Of a stretch of 18,207 nt of DNA, positions 1-6,855 are shown one piece after another. Each line of letters begins with the position of its first letter. Within the stretch, counting starts at the first letter, position 1. This stretch comes from Anaerolineae bacterium (lineage in GTDB: Bacteria > Chloroflexota > Anaerolineae > B4-G1 > DUEL01). The position numbers and the translations under genes are program-made. Location of the stretch: NCBI GenBank assembly GCA_029932895.1, contig JAOZPF010000019.1, forward strand, positions 1 through 18,207, in the 5' to 3' direction. The notes below the pieces were generated by a model. It worked only from the letters and a program-made list of their open reading frames with translations, did not search any database and was not told where the DNA came from.

Positions 1-65
1 AACCGGAGGTAGTAACCGGTTCCGCGCCGCGCTGCTCGCCTCCGCTGCGACGATTGGAGAGGTAA
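1..65. other. Upstream edge of window, no gene
   Basis: This is the leader of the adenylate cyclase gene. It holds a short inverted repeat, AACCGG at 1-6 and CCGGTT at 16-21, with no T-run after it, and a Shine-Dalgarno sequence GGAGAGG at 56-62. I see no convincing -35/-10 pair, so the gene is probably transcribed from outside the window. Confidence 0.4.
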
Positions 66-68
66 ATG

Positions 69-1796
69 ATGAGCCAGGCAGAGCCGCAATCACACTTCCC
101 TGGGCGGGAGCTTGTCGCGCGCCTGCAGAACGAGATGGCTGCCATATCCCGCATCTTGACGGACAACCGCGATGCGCCTGGACCATCCCTGGCTGACCGC
201 CTAACCCCCAGGTTACAAGTTTTCCATCAGCTCCTCGGTCAGTTGGAAAAAGAACTGGCTGCCCACGCCGGCGAACGGGCCCAACTGGCTGCCCTCGCCG
301 AGGTGGCGCGCGTGATCAACTCCTCTCTGGACCCCAGCGAGGTGCTCAACCGGGTGATGGACGAGATCATCCGCCTCACCGGCGCCGAGCGGTCCTTCCT
401 GATGCTTATAGACCCCGAAAGCGGGGAGCTCGAATTCGTCGCCGCGCGCAATATGGACCGTGAGACCATTGACGACTCGGCCTTTGAGATCAGCCGTAGT
501 ATAGTCTACCGGGTGGCTCGCGATGGCGAGCCGGTCGTCACCACCAACGCCCAGCTCGACCCCCGCTTCAGCGCCCAGGAGAGCATCATCAGCTACAACC
601 TCCGCTCCATCCTCTGCATCCCCCTTCGCGTGCGGGAGCGCATCACCGGGGTGATCTATGCCGATAACCGCATCCGCACCGGACTCTTCTCCGACCAGGA
701 CCGGGACCTGTTGACCGCTTTTGCCGACCAGGCCGCCGTCGCCATCGAGAACGCCCGTCTCTTTGCCAGCGTCATCGCCGCCAAGACGCTGATGGACAAC
801 ATTTTCGCCTCCATCGCCAGCGGCGTTGTCACCACCAATGTGGAGGAACAGATCACCCTCGTCAACCGCGCCGCCGAATCGATCCTGCACATCGCCGCCG
901 ACCAGGCCGAGGGCCAACCTTACGCTGAGGCCCTCGCCACCCTCCGACCAGCCCTGGACCCCCTGATCCACCAGGTCCGCGAGGAAGGCCGCCCTGTTGT
1001 GGCTCAGGAGGTGGACCAGATATTGCCGGGGCGAGGTCAGGTCAATCTGAACATCAGCGTCTCCCCGCTCAAGAACCCCAATCGGGAGTGGCTGGGGATG
1101 GCCTTGGTGATTGAGGATCTGACGGAGCGGAGGCGATTGGAGGCTCAGGAACGATTCATCCGCGAGACTTTTCAGCGCTACGCCCCGCCAGCCGTGGTGC
1201 AACGTATCTTGGAGGATCCCAGCCAGGTAAAGCTGGGTGGGCACCGCCAGGAGGTCACCGTCCTTTTTGCCGACATTCGCGGTTTCACCGCCTTCAGCGA
1301 GCATCGGGACTCGGAGGGGCTGCTGAAGGTGCTCAATCAGTATCTCGCTATTGGCGCGGAGGCGGTGCTGGCGGAGGAGGGAACGCTGGACAAGTTTATG
1401 GGGGATGCGGTGATGGCTCTCTTCAATGCCCCCCTTCCCCAGCCGGACCACACTCTGCGGGCGGTGCGGGCGGCGCTGCAGATGCAGGAGGCGGTCCGCC
1501 GCCACCACCGCGAGGTAGCGCCGGAAGAACGGCTGAGTTATGGCGTGGGCATCGCCGTGGGCGATGCGGTGGTCGGCAACGTGGGTACACCTAAGCAGTT
1601 GAACTATACCGCCATTGGGGCCAGCGTCAACCTGGCCAAACGGCTGCAGGAGAACGCCGCTGCTGGTCAGGTCCTACTGGACGAGGAGGCCTACCGGCGG
1701 GTGAGGGATCAGGTGGAAGCCCACCCCCTGGAGCCGATGAAGATGAAAGGATACAGTGTCCTGATCCCGGTCTATGAACTGGTGGGGCTGCGGTAA
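69..1796 (+). CDS. GAF-PAS class III adenylate/guanylate cyclase
   Basis: A 575-residue cytoplasmic signalling enzyme expected to make cyclic AMP from ATP. A helical N-terminus (about 1-75) leads into a GAF domain (about 75-235), a PAS-like domain (about 240-355) and a class III nucleotide cyclase domain (about 390-575). The cyclase core looks intact: metal-binding Asp402 (FADIRGFT) and Asp446 (KFMGDAVM), purine-selecting Lys442 and Thr514 (LNYTAIG), and transition-state Asn521 and Arg525 in VNLAKRL. The Lys/Thr pair argues for ATP rather than GTP. No transmembrane segment is present, so the signal is probably sensed by GAF or PAS inside the cell; the ligand is unknown. Two ATGs lie in tandem at 66 and 69; the second has better spacing (6 nt) from GGAGAGG. 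A GC-rich hairpin follows the stop. Family call is firm; substrate is inferred. Confidence 0.9.
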   Translation: MSQAEPQSHFPGRELVARLQNEMAAISRILTDNRDAPGPSLADRLTPRLQVFHQLLGQLEKELAAHAGERAQLAALAEVARVINSSLDPSEVLNRVMDEIIRLTGAERSFLMLIDPESGELEFVAARNMDRETIDDSAFEISRSIVYRVARDGEPVVTTNAQLDPRFSAQESIISYNLRSILCIPLRVRERITGVIYADNRIRTGLFSDQDRDLLTAFADQAAVAIENARLFASVIAAKTLMDNIFASIASGVVTTNVEEQITLVNRAAESILHIAADQAEGQPYAEALATLRPALDPLIHQVREEGRPVVAQEVDQILPGRGQVNLNISVSPLKNPNREWLGMALVIEDLTERRRLEAQERFIRETFQRYAPPAVVQRILEDPSQVKLGGHRQEVTVLFADIRGFTAFSEHRDSEGLLKVLNQYLAIGAEAVLAEEGTLDKFMGDAVMALFNAPLPQPDHTLRAVRAALQMQEAVRRHHREVAPEERLSYGVGIAVGDAVVGNVGTPKQLNYTAIGASVNLAKRLQENAAAGQVLLDEEAYRRVRDQVEAHPLEPMKMKGYSVLIPVYELVGLR

Positions 1797-1817
1797 AGAG
1801 TCCCCTGTCCAATCGAT

Positions 1818-1838
1818 GGGGGCGCGGGCCGCGCCCCC
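1818..1838 (+). terminator. GC-rich hairpin after the cyclase gene
   Basis: An 8-bp perfect stem (GGGGGCGC at 1818-1825, GCGCCCCC at 1831-1838) with a 5-nt loop lies 21 bases after the cyclase stop and 21 before the glycosyltransferase ATG. The T-run is poor (TTGTGCTT), so it may only attenuate transcription into the next gene. Confidence 0.4.
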
Positions 1839-1859
1839 TTGTGCTTCCGACGCGATGCT

Positions 1860-3368
1860 ATGGCCGACGTTATCACCTATGCGCTTGGTGCTCTCTACAC
1901 GCTGCTGACCGTGTGGCTGACGGTCTATGGCTTGAACGGATGGATCCTGAGCGCGCTCTACTGGCGCAACCGTAACCGCTCCTGCTACACTCCCCCTGTC
2001 CCCCGTCGCCAGTTGCCTTTGGTGACCGTCCAGCTCCCCATCTATAACGAACAGCATGTCGTGGAGCGGCTCATCGACGCCGTGGCCCGGCTGGACTACC
2101 CCCGCGACCGGCTCCAGGTCCAGGTGCTGGACGACTCGACCGACGGGACGAGCGACCTGGTCGCCGCCCGCGCGGCCTTGTACCATGAAAGGGGCATCGA
2201 CATCCAGGTGCTGCACCGGCCAAATCGGGCCGGGTTCAAGGCCGGCGCGCTGGCCCACTCACTGGCGCAGGCCAGCGGAGAGTTCATCGCCATCTTTGAC
2301 GCCGACTTTTGCCCCCGCCCCGATTTTCTCCTGCGCACCGTCCCCCATCTTCTGTCTGACCCGCGATTGGGAATGGTGCAGGTGCGCTGGTCCCACCTCA
2401 ACGCTGGTTACTCCCTCCTCACCCGCGCCCAGGCCCTGGCGCTGGACGGTCACTTTGTGGTCGAACAGACCGCCCGCAACCGCTCCGGTCTGCTGATGCA
2501 CTTTAACGGGACCGCCGGGGTCTGGCGGCGAACCTGTATCGAGGGCAGCGGTGGCTGGCAGACCGATACGGTCTGCGAGGACCTGGACCTGAGTTACCGC
2601 GCTCAACTGGCAGGCTGGCGTTGCCTCTACCTGCCCGACGTGGACAGCCCTGCAGAGCTACCGCCCCAGGTCCTGGCTTTCAAGCGGCAGCAGGCTCGCT
2701 GGACCCGGGGGTCGATCCAGTGCTTGCGCAAGCTGGCCCCATCCCTGGTCCGCAGCCCGCGCTTGACCACGGTGCAAAAGCTGATGGGCCTGATCCACCT
2801 CAGCGGTTACCTGGCCCACCCGCTGATGGTTCTCCTGCTACTAGTCACCATGCCTTTGCTCTTTTATCCTCACCTGCTGCGCGGCCCGCTCAACCTGTTG
2901 GGGCCGGTCGCTATGGGGCCGCTCCTCGTCTATGCCACCGGTCAGTGGGCGCTCTACCCCGATTGGAGACGGCGGCTGCTGGCTTTCCCCCTCTTGGTGT
3001 TGGTCGGAACAGGCATCGCCTGGAACAACACACTGGAGGCGTGGAAGGGCCTGACTAGCTGGGGCGGGACCTTTGCCCGCACCCCCAAGTTTCACCTGGA
3101 GGGCCGGCAGGGCGATTGGGCCCGCAGCCGGTACCGGCTGCGGGGGGACGGGGCCGTGGTGGGCGAGATCGCCCTGACCATCTATGCGCTGCTGGCTGCC
3201 GGAGTGGCCTGGAGGACGGGAAACAGCGGCGCGGTGCCCTTTCTCCTTTTGTATGTCGCTGCCTTCGGACTGGTGGCAGGAATGAGCCTGGCGGAGATGG
3301 CTGGCCTACGGAGACGGAAGCGGTCACGCAAAGTCCAGGTCACCCCGAAGGGACCGGCTACTCTCTGA
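1860..3368 (+). CDS. Processive membrane glycosyltransferase family 2 (CslA/cellulose synthase-like)
   Basis: A 502-residue inner-membrane glycosyltransferase that should add sugars from a nucleotide-sugar donor to a growing beta-glycan. One N-terminal membrane segment (about 5-33) precedes the GT-A catalytic domain (about 52-290), followed by several C-terminal membrane segments (about 310-345, 350-395, 432-480). All signature residues are visible: Asp91/Asp92 (LDDSTDGT), the DxD motif Asp147-Ala-Asp149, the catalytic-base motif CEDLDLS at 239-245, and QQARW (QxxRW) at 277-281, which marks processive enzymes. FNGTAGVWR at 215-223 is typical of the CslA/glucomannan synthase-like branch. The C-terminus is basic. 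A TTG at 1839 would add seven residues; ATG 1860 is preferred. Polymer and donor cannot be told from sequence. There is no BcsB-like or export partner next to it. Confidence 0.9.
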   Translation: MADVITYALGALYTLLTVWLTVYGLNGWILSALYWRNRNRSCYTPPVPRRQLPLVTVQLPIYNEQHVVERLIDAVARLDYPRDRLQVQVLDDSTDGTSDLVAARAALYHERGIDIQVLHRPNRAGFKAGALAHSLAQASGEFIAIFDADFCPRPDFLLRTVPHLLSDPRLGMVQVRWSHLNAGYSLLTRAQALALDGHFVVEQTARNRSGLLMHFNGTAGVWRRTCIEGSGGWQTDTVCEDLDLSYRAQLAGWRCLYLPDVDSPAELPPQVLAFKRQQARWTRGSIQCLRKLAPSLVRSPRLTTVQKLMGLIHLSGYLAHPLMVLLLLVTMPLLFYPHLLRGPLNLLGPVAMGPLLVYATGQWALYPDWRRRLLAFPLLVLVGTGIAWNNTLEAWKGLTSWGGTFARTPKFHLEGRQGDWARSRYRLRGDGAVVGEIALTIYALLAAGVAWRTGNSGAVPFLLLYVAAFGLVAGMSLAEMAGLRRRKRSRKVQVTPKGPATL

Positions 3369-3371
3369 ACG

Positions 3372-3400
3372 TTGACACTCCACGTCTGCTGTGGTACACT
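3372..3400 (+). promoter_or_regulatory. Sigma-70 promoter of hutU
   Basis: TTGACA at 3372-3377, a 17-base spacer and TACACT at 3395-3400. Transcription should begin near 3407, giving a leader of about 24 bases with the Shine-Dalgarno GGAGGTGAT at 3419-3427. It starts four bases after the glycosyltransferase stop codon, so hutU is a new transcription unit. Confidence 0.8.
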
Positions 3401-3430
3401 CCACTTGATCAACCGTACGGAGGTGATGGT

Positions 3431-5083
3431 ATGTCTCGCGTTGTTCATCCCCCCACAGGGACCGAGCTGCACTGCAAGAGCTGGCTCCTTGAAGCCCCTT
3501 ATCGAATGATTCAGCACAACCTGGACCCGGATGTGGCGGGCGATCCGGAGCATCTGATCGTCTACGGCGGACGAGGACGGGCGGCTCGTAACTGGGAATC
3601 GTTCGACGCTATCCTGGAATCATTGCGCAATATGGACCCGGACGAGACTCTCCTGGTCCAATCTGGCAAGCCGGTGGGGATATTCCGCACCCACCTGGAT
3701 GCCCCCCGCGTCATAATCGCCAACTCCAACATCGTCCCCGCCTGGGCCACGCAGGAGAACTTTGACAAGTGGGAGCGAGAAGGGCTGATCATGTACGGTC
3801 AGATGACCGCTGGCTCCTGGATCTATATCGGCACCCAGGGCATCCTCCAGGGCACCTACGAGACCCTTGCCGCCGCTGCTGAGACCCACTTTGGGGCCGG
3901 TGCCTCCCTCAAGGGCAAGTTTGTCCTCACCGCTGGCCTGGGCGAGATGGGCGGCGCCCAGCCCCTCGCTATCACGATGAACGAGGGCGTGGGCCTCATC
4001 GTGGAGGTGGACCCCCATCGCGCCCAACGGCGGCTGGACACCGCCTACCTGGACGTGGTGGTGGATGACCTGGACAAGGCACTGGCGATGGTGGAGGATT
4101 ACAAGCGGCGCGGCGAGCCGATCTCGATCGGCCTCATCGGCAACGGGGCTGACGTCTTCCCCGAGCTGGTCCGCCGGAGGATCACCCCCGACATCGTCAC
4201 CGACCAGACCCCTGCCCACGATCCGCTGATGTACGTGCCCAATCACTATACGCTGGAGGAGGCAGTCCGGCTGCGGGAGGCCGACCCCAAGAAATATCAG
4301 CAGGAGTCGATGCGGGCAATGGCGGAACACTGTGCAGCGATGGTCGAGATGCAAAAGCGCGGCGCGGTGGTCTTTGACTATGGCAACAACCTCCGTCAGC
4401 GGGCCTATGATGCCGGCGTGAAGGATGCCTTCTCCTACCCCGGCTTTGTCCCCGCCTACATCCGCCCTCTCTTTTGCCACGGCAAAGGCCCCTTCCGCTG
4501 GGTGGCCCTCTCCGGCGATCCGGAGGACATTTACGCCACCGATGCCAAGATCATCGAACTGTTTCCGGAGGACGAACACCTGGTGCGCTGGATCAAGATG
4601 GCCCAGGAGCGGGTCAAATTCCAGGGGCTCCCCTCCCGCATCTGCTGGCTGGAGTATGGTGACCGGGCAAAGGCGGGGTTGGCCTTTAACGAGCTGGTCG
4701 CCAGTGGCGAGGTGAGCGCGCCCATAGTCATCGGGCGGGACCACCTGGACGCCGGCTCGGTGGCGTCACCCAACCGGGAGACGGAGGGAATGAAAGACGG
4801 CTCGGATGCCATCTCCGACTGGCCGCTGCTGAACTTTGCCCTCAACGCCGTCTGTGGGGCCACCTGGGTTTCCTTCCACCACGGCGGTGGAGTGGGCATC
4901 GGCTATTCCCAGCACGCCGGGCAGGTGATCGTCGCCGACGGCACTCCGGAGGCGGCGGTCCGGTTGGAGCGGGTGCTGAACGCCGACCCTTGGAGCGGTG
5001 TGGTTCGCCACGCGGACGCGGGGTACGAGGAGGCGATCCGCTTTGCCAGGGAGCACGGCATCAAGATCCCGATGTTGCGCTGA
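3431..5083 (+). CDS. hutU: Urocanate hydratase (urocanase)
   Basis: A 550-residue cytoplasmic enzyme that converts urocanate to imidazolone propionate, the second step of histidine degradation, using tightly bound NAD+ as electrophile. Length matches the family (about 555). The urocanase signature FQGLPSRICW is at 397-406, with the active-site Cys at 405. Other conserved blocks are YGGRGRAARNW at 45-55, the glycine-rich GLGEMGGAQPLA at 169-180, and RPLFCHGKGPFRW at 345-357. The frame is open upstream to 3116, but ATG 3431 has a strong Shine-Dalgarno and lies just after a consensus promoter, so the longer version is rejected. The other histidine-utilisation genes (hutH, hutI, hutG) and a HutC-type regulator are not in this window. 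The zinc-ribbon/TPR gene follows 11 bases after the stop and is probably co-transcribed. Confidence 0.97.
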   Translation: MSRVVHPPTGTELHCKSWLLEAPYRMIQHNLDPDVAGDPEHLIVYGGRGRAARNWESFDAILESLRNMDPDETLLVQSGKPVGIFRTHLDAPRVIIANSNIVPAWATQENFDKWEREGLIMYGQMTAGSWIYIGTQGILQGTYETLAAAAETHFGAGASLKGKFVLTAGLGEMGGAQPLAITMNEGVGLIVEVDPHRAQRRLDTAYLDVVVDDLDKALAMVEDYKRRGEPISIGLIGNGADVFPELVRRRITPDIVTDQTPAHDPLMYVPNHYTLEEAVRLREADPKKYQQESMRAMAEHCAAMVEMQKRGAVVFDYGNNLRQRAYDAGVKDAFSYPGFVPAYIRPLFCHGKGPFRWVALSGDPEDIYATDAKIIELFPEDEHLVRWIKMAQERVKFQGLPSRICWLEYGDRAKAGLAFNELVASGEVSAPIVIGRDHLDAGSVASPNRETEGMKDGSDAISDWPLLNFALNAVCGATWVSFHHGGGVGIGYSQHAGQVIVADGTPEAAVRLERVLNADPWSGVVRHADAGYEEAIRFAREHGIKIPMLR

Positions 5084-5094
5084 CGCGAGGACAG

Positions 5095-5676
5095 ATGGGA
5101 AGCGACGCTCTCATTCCGGCCAATAGCCCTTCTTTCGAATACGTCTATGTCGCCAACCAGCGGTGTGATTGTGGCGGCTACTTTGCGGCCGCGCGGCAGG
5201 AGCTGCGCACCCTGCCCTCCGGCCCCTGCGACCGCATCACCGCTCGTTGCGAAACGTGCGGAGCAGAAAAGGTTTTCGAGTTCGACATCGGATCGTTCTT
5301 TGGCGAGTTCGAGCGGTACGGCCGCTTCCACCAGACGGACGACCGGTTTCGAGAGGCGATGGAGCACGTCCGCGCCGGAGAGATGAGCAAGGCGGAGGTT
5401 GCTCTGCGGGAGGTAATAGACCCGGAGGAAGGAGAACCGGCCTTTGCCTGGGGCTACTATCACCTGGGTATGGTTCTGGTGGCGCAAGGTCGGGCAGAGG
5501 AGGCGCTGGGCTACTTGGAGCGCGCGGCGGCGATCCAACCTTTGGAACCGGACATCATCAGGGAGATGGCTCGGGTGTGCCAGACCGTCGGGCGGGAGGG
5601 GGAGGCCAAAGACTGGCTCGACCGCTATGCCGAACTGCACTCTGCCTTTGGAGAGGCCGACCAGGCAGGCGGTTAG
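5095..5676 (+). CDS. Zinc-ribbon (CxC/CxxC) and TPR-repeat protein
   Basis: A 193-residue protein of unknown function. Its N-terminal part has two cysteine pairs, Cys24-x-Cys26 and Cys52-x-x-Cys55, arranged like a small zinc ribbon (CpXC-like). From about 82 to 185 it is helical, with at least one clear TPR unit (WGYYHLGMVLVAQGRAEEALGYLERAAAIQP, about 119-149) and a degenerate second one. There is no signal peptide or membrane segment, so it should be cytoplasmic and act by protein binding. ATG 5095 follows GCGAGG at 5085-5090; an upstream extension to 4990 would overlap hutU and is unlikely. It sits 11 bases behind hutU and ends 6 bases from the end of the convergent lexA. Any link to histidine degradation is only positional. 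Confidence 0.75.
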   Translation: MGSDALIPANSPSFEYVYVANQRCDCGGYFAAARQELRTLPSGPCDRITARCETCGAEKVFEFDIGSFFGEFERYGRFHQTDDRFREAMEHVRAGEMSKAEVALREVIDPEEGEPAFAWGYYHLGMVLVAQGRAEEALGYLERAAAIQPLEPDIIREMARVCQTVGREGEAKDWLDRYAELHSAFGEADQAGG

Positions 5677-5682
5677 CTCCCC

Positions 5683-6354
5683 CTACACCCGCCGTATCAC
5701 CATCATCACCTTGCCCTGCACCTCGACCTGAGTCGGGTCGTCGATATAGATCGGGTCCATTGTGGGGTTGGCTGGTTGCAGCCGGACGCGCCCTCCCTCC
5801 CAAAAGACGCGCTTCAGGGTGGTTTCCTCCCGTTCCGGGAGCCAGACCGCTGCCATCTCGCCGTTCTCGACGCGCCGCGCCTGGCGCATGATGACGATAT
5901 CGCCGTCGTTGACCAGGGCGTCGATCATCGAGTCTCCCTTGACGTGCAGCGCGAACAGCTCGTCCGGCTCGCCAATGATCCCTCGCGTCAGCTCAACCGT
6001 CTCCTCGACGCCCATCAGCGAGAAATCGGAGGCGGGGACGGGGATAGGCTCTCCAGCGACAATCACGCCCACCAGAGGGATAGAGATCACCTCCAGCGAC
6101 TCGTCGGGGGGGGCAAAGAACTTTTCGCTCACCTCCGACAGCCGCAACCCGCGAGAGTACCCCCGGTCCCGCTCTAGTAACCCCTCGTGCTCCAGCCGGT
6201 CCAGGTTATAGTTGACCACCGAGGTCGAGGTAATCCCCACCCGGCGGCCGATCTCGCGGATGGAGGGGGGGTAGCCGCGCTCCCTGATGAACTCCCAGAT
6301 GGTGCGCAGGATCTGCTGCTGGCGCTCTGTCAGTCGCCGCCATTGTTTCTCCAT
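5683..6354 (-). CDS. lexA: SOS-response repressor LexA
   Basis: A 223-residue repressor of DNA-damage genes that cleaves itself when stimulated by RecA filaments. The N-terminal winged helix (about 5-70) contains PPSIREIGRRVGITSTSVVN, with the recognition helix near 41-51. The C-terminal S24-type protease domain (about 90-223) keeps the Ala100-Gly101 cleavage bond (VIVAGEP), nucleophile Ser142 in GDSM and general-base Lys181 in ETTLKRV. ATG 6354 is chosen because it lies 6 bases from AGGAGG (6361-6366); the in-frame GTG at 6357 is only 3 bases away. Its own promoter carries a Gram-positive type LexA box, so it is autoregulated. It is convergent with the TPR gene and divergent from the Cys-rich protein gene. 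Confidence 0.97.
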   Translation of the reverse strand: MEKQWRRLTERQQQILRTIWEFIRERGYPPSIREIGRRVGITSTSVVNYNLDRLEHEGLLERDRGYSRGLRLSEVSEKFFAPPDESLEVISIPLVGVIVAGEPIPVPASDFSLMGVEETVELTRGIIGEPDELFALHVKGDSMIDALVNDGDIVIMRQARRVENGEMAAVWLPEREETTLKRVFWEGGRVRLQPANPTMDPIYIDDPTQVEVQGKVMMVIRRV

Positions 6355-6383
6355 CACCTGCCTCCTCTCCTGCTCGCGCCTTC

Positions 6384-6412
6384 ATTATATCGGAACATTC
6401 GTTCTATGTCAA
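6384..6412 (-). promoter_or_regulatory. lexA promoter, perfect sigma-70 consensus
   Basis: On the minus strand, TTGACA (6412-6407), a 17-base spacer and TATAAT (6389-6384) match the consensus at all twelve positions. Transcription should start near 6377, about 20 bases before the lexA start. Such a strong promoter is sensible only if repressed, and the spacer contains the LexA box. Confidence 0.9.
6393..6404. promoter_or_regulatory. LexA operator (SOS box, GAAC-N4-GTTC type)
   Basis: GAACATTCGTTC fits the GAAC-N4-GTTC box known from Bacillus and its relatives, not the CTGT-N8-ACAG box of Gammaproteobacteria. It lies within the 17-base spacer of the lexA promoter, so bound LexA would block RNA polymerase. 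It also lies 23 bases upstream of the -35 of the divergent promoter and might affect that gene. Confidence 0.85.
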
Positions 6413-6426
6413 GCCTAAATCTTCTC

Positions 6427-6455
6427 TTGAAAACGTTCCCGTTTTGTGTTATGAT
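6427..6455 (+). promoter_or_regulatory. Promoter of the Cys-rich protein / glycoside hydrolase operon
   Basis: TTGAAA at 6427-6432, a 17-base spacer and TATGAT at 6450-6455, with a start site near 6462 and a Shine-Dalgarno GAGGA at 6476-6480. The spacer and the end of the -35 hold a separate perfect inverted repeat, described in the next entry. Confidence 0.75.
6430..6445. promoter_or_regulatory. Candidate operator AAAACG-N4-CGTTTT
   Basis: A perfect inverted repeat: AAAACG at 6430-6435 and CGTTTT at 6440-6445 around TTCC. It overlaps the -35 box and spacer of the plus-strand promoter, where a repressor would act. It does not fit the LexA box, so another dimeric regulator is suggested. The regulator is unknown. 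Confidence 0.45.
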
Positions 6456-6486
6456 GTTCACATCTTATCGCCAATGAGGACAGCGT

Positions 6487-6852
6487 ATGTACCCTGACAG
6501 CGAGATACTCTTTCCCCCCCGCTGCATCCCCTTGCTGCGCAATATCCGCGGCGAGGAGTGGGCTGTGCTGGTGGATCGCCTGAGCGACCTGCCCGATCAA
6601 CACGAGGATGTTCTCGGCTTTTCGCTGCTGATGATCAAGCTGAGCAGTTGCCTGACCTGCGACCTGGATAGCTACCGGGCTTCGCTGGGCTGCTGTATCT
6701 GCGCCCGGCGAACGGTCGGCGGGTTCAAGGGGTCGGACCGGGAGATCATCCACCTGTTCGAGGAAGCCCGCGAGACGGTGCGCGAGTACTTGTCCCAGGC
6801 TGACCTCCCGCCCGGCGTGGGCGTCCTCGTCAACTCTGGGGCGGGCGAGTGA
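6487..6852 (+). CDS. Small Cys-rich protein, probable metal-binding
   Basis: A 121-residue protein I can not assign to a named family. Six cysteines are present: Cys13, the pair Cys55-x-x-Cys58 (SCLTCDLDSYR), and the cluster Cys69-Cys70-x-Cys72 (LGCCICARR). The CxxC plus CCxC arrangement suggests a zinc site or an iron-sulfur cluster. The rest is predicted mostly helical, with no signal peptide or membrane segment, so it is likely cytoplasmic. FKGSDREIIHLFEEARETVREYL (80-102) looks like an amphipathic helix. I recall similar short proteins in Chloroflexota, but can not verify this. ATG 6487 is set by GAGGA 6 bases upstream. It has its own promoter, is divergent from lexA, and ends 3 bases before the TTG start proposed for the glycoside hydrolase, so the two are probably co-transcribed. 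Confidence 0.7.
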   Translation: MYPDSEILFPPRCIPLLRNIRGEEWAVLVDRLSDLPDQHEDVLGFSLLMIKLSSCLTCDLDSYRASLGCCICARRTVGGFKGSDREIIHLFEEARETVREYLSQADLPPGVGVLVNSGAGE

Positions 6853-6855
6853 GCG

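Noticed and set aside
213..1508. A 431-codon open frame on the minus strand
   Set aside because: It is antisense to a well-supported adenylate cyclase whose catalytic residues are all present; the translation shows no domain and has the composition of a GC-rich shadow frame.
3620..4744. A 374-codon open frame on the minus strand
   Set aside because: It lies entirely opposite urocanase, which has its full signature and length; the antisense product is His/Gly/Val rich and resembles nothing.
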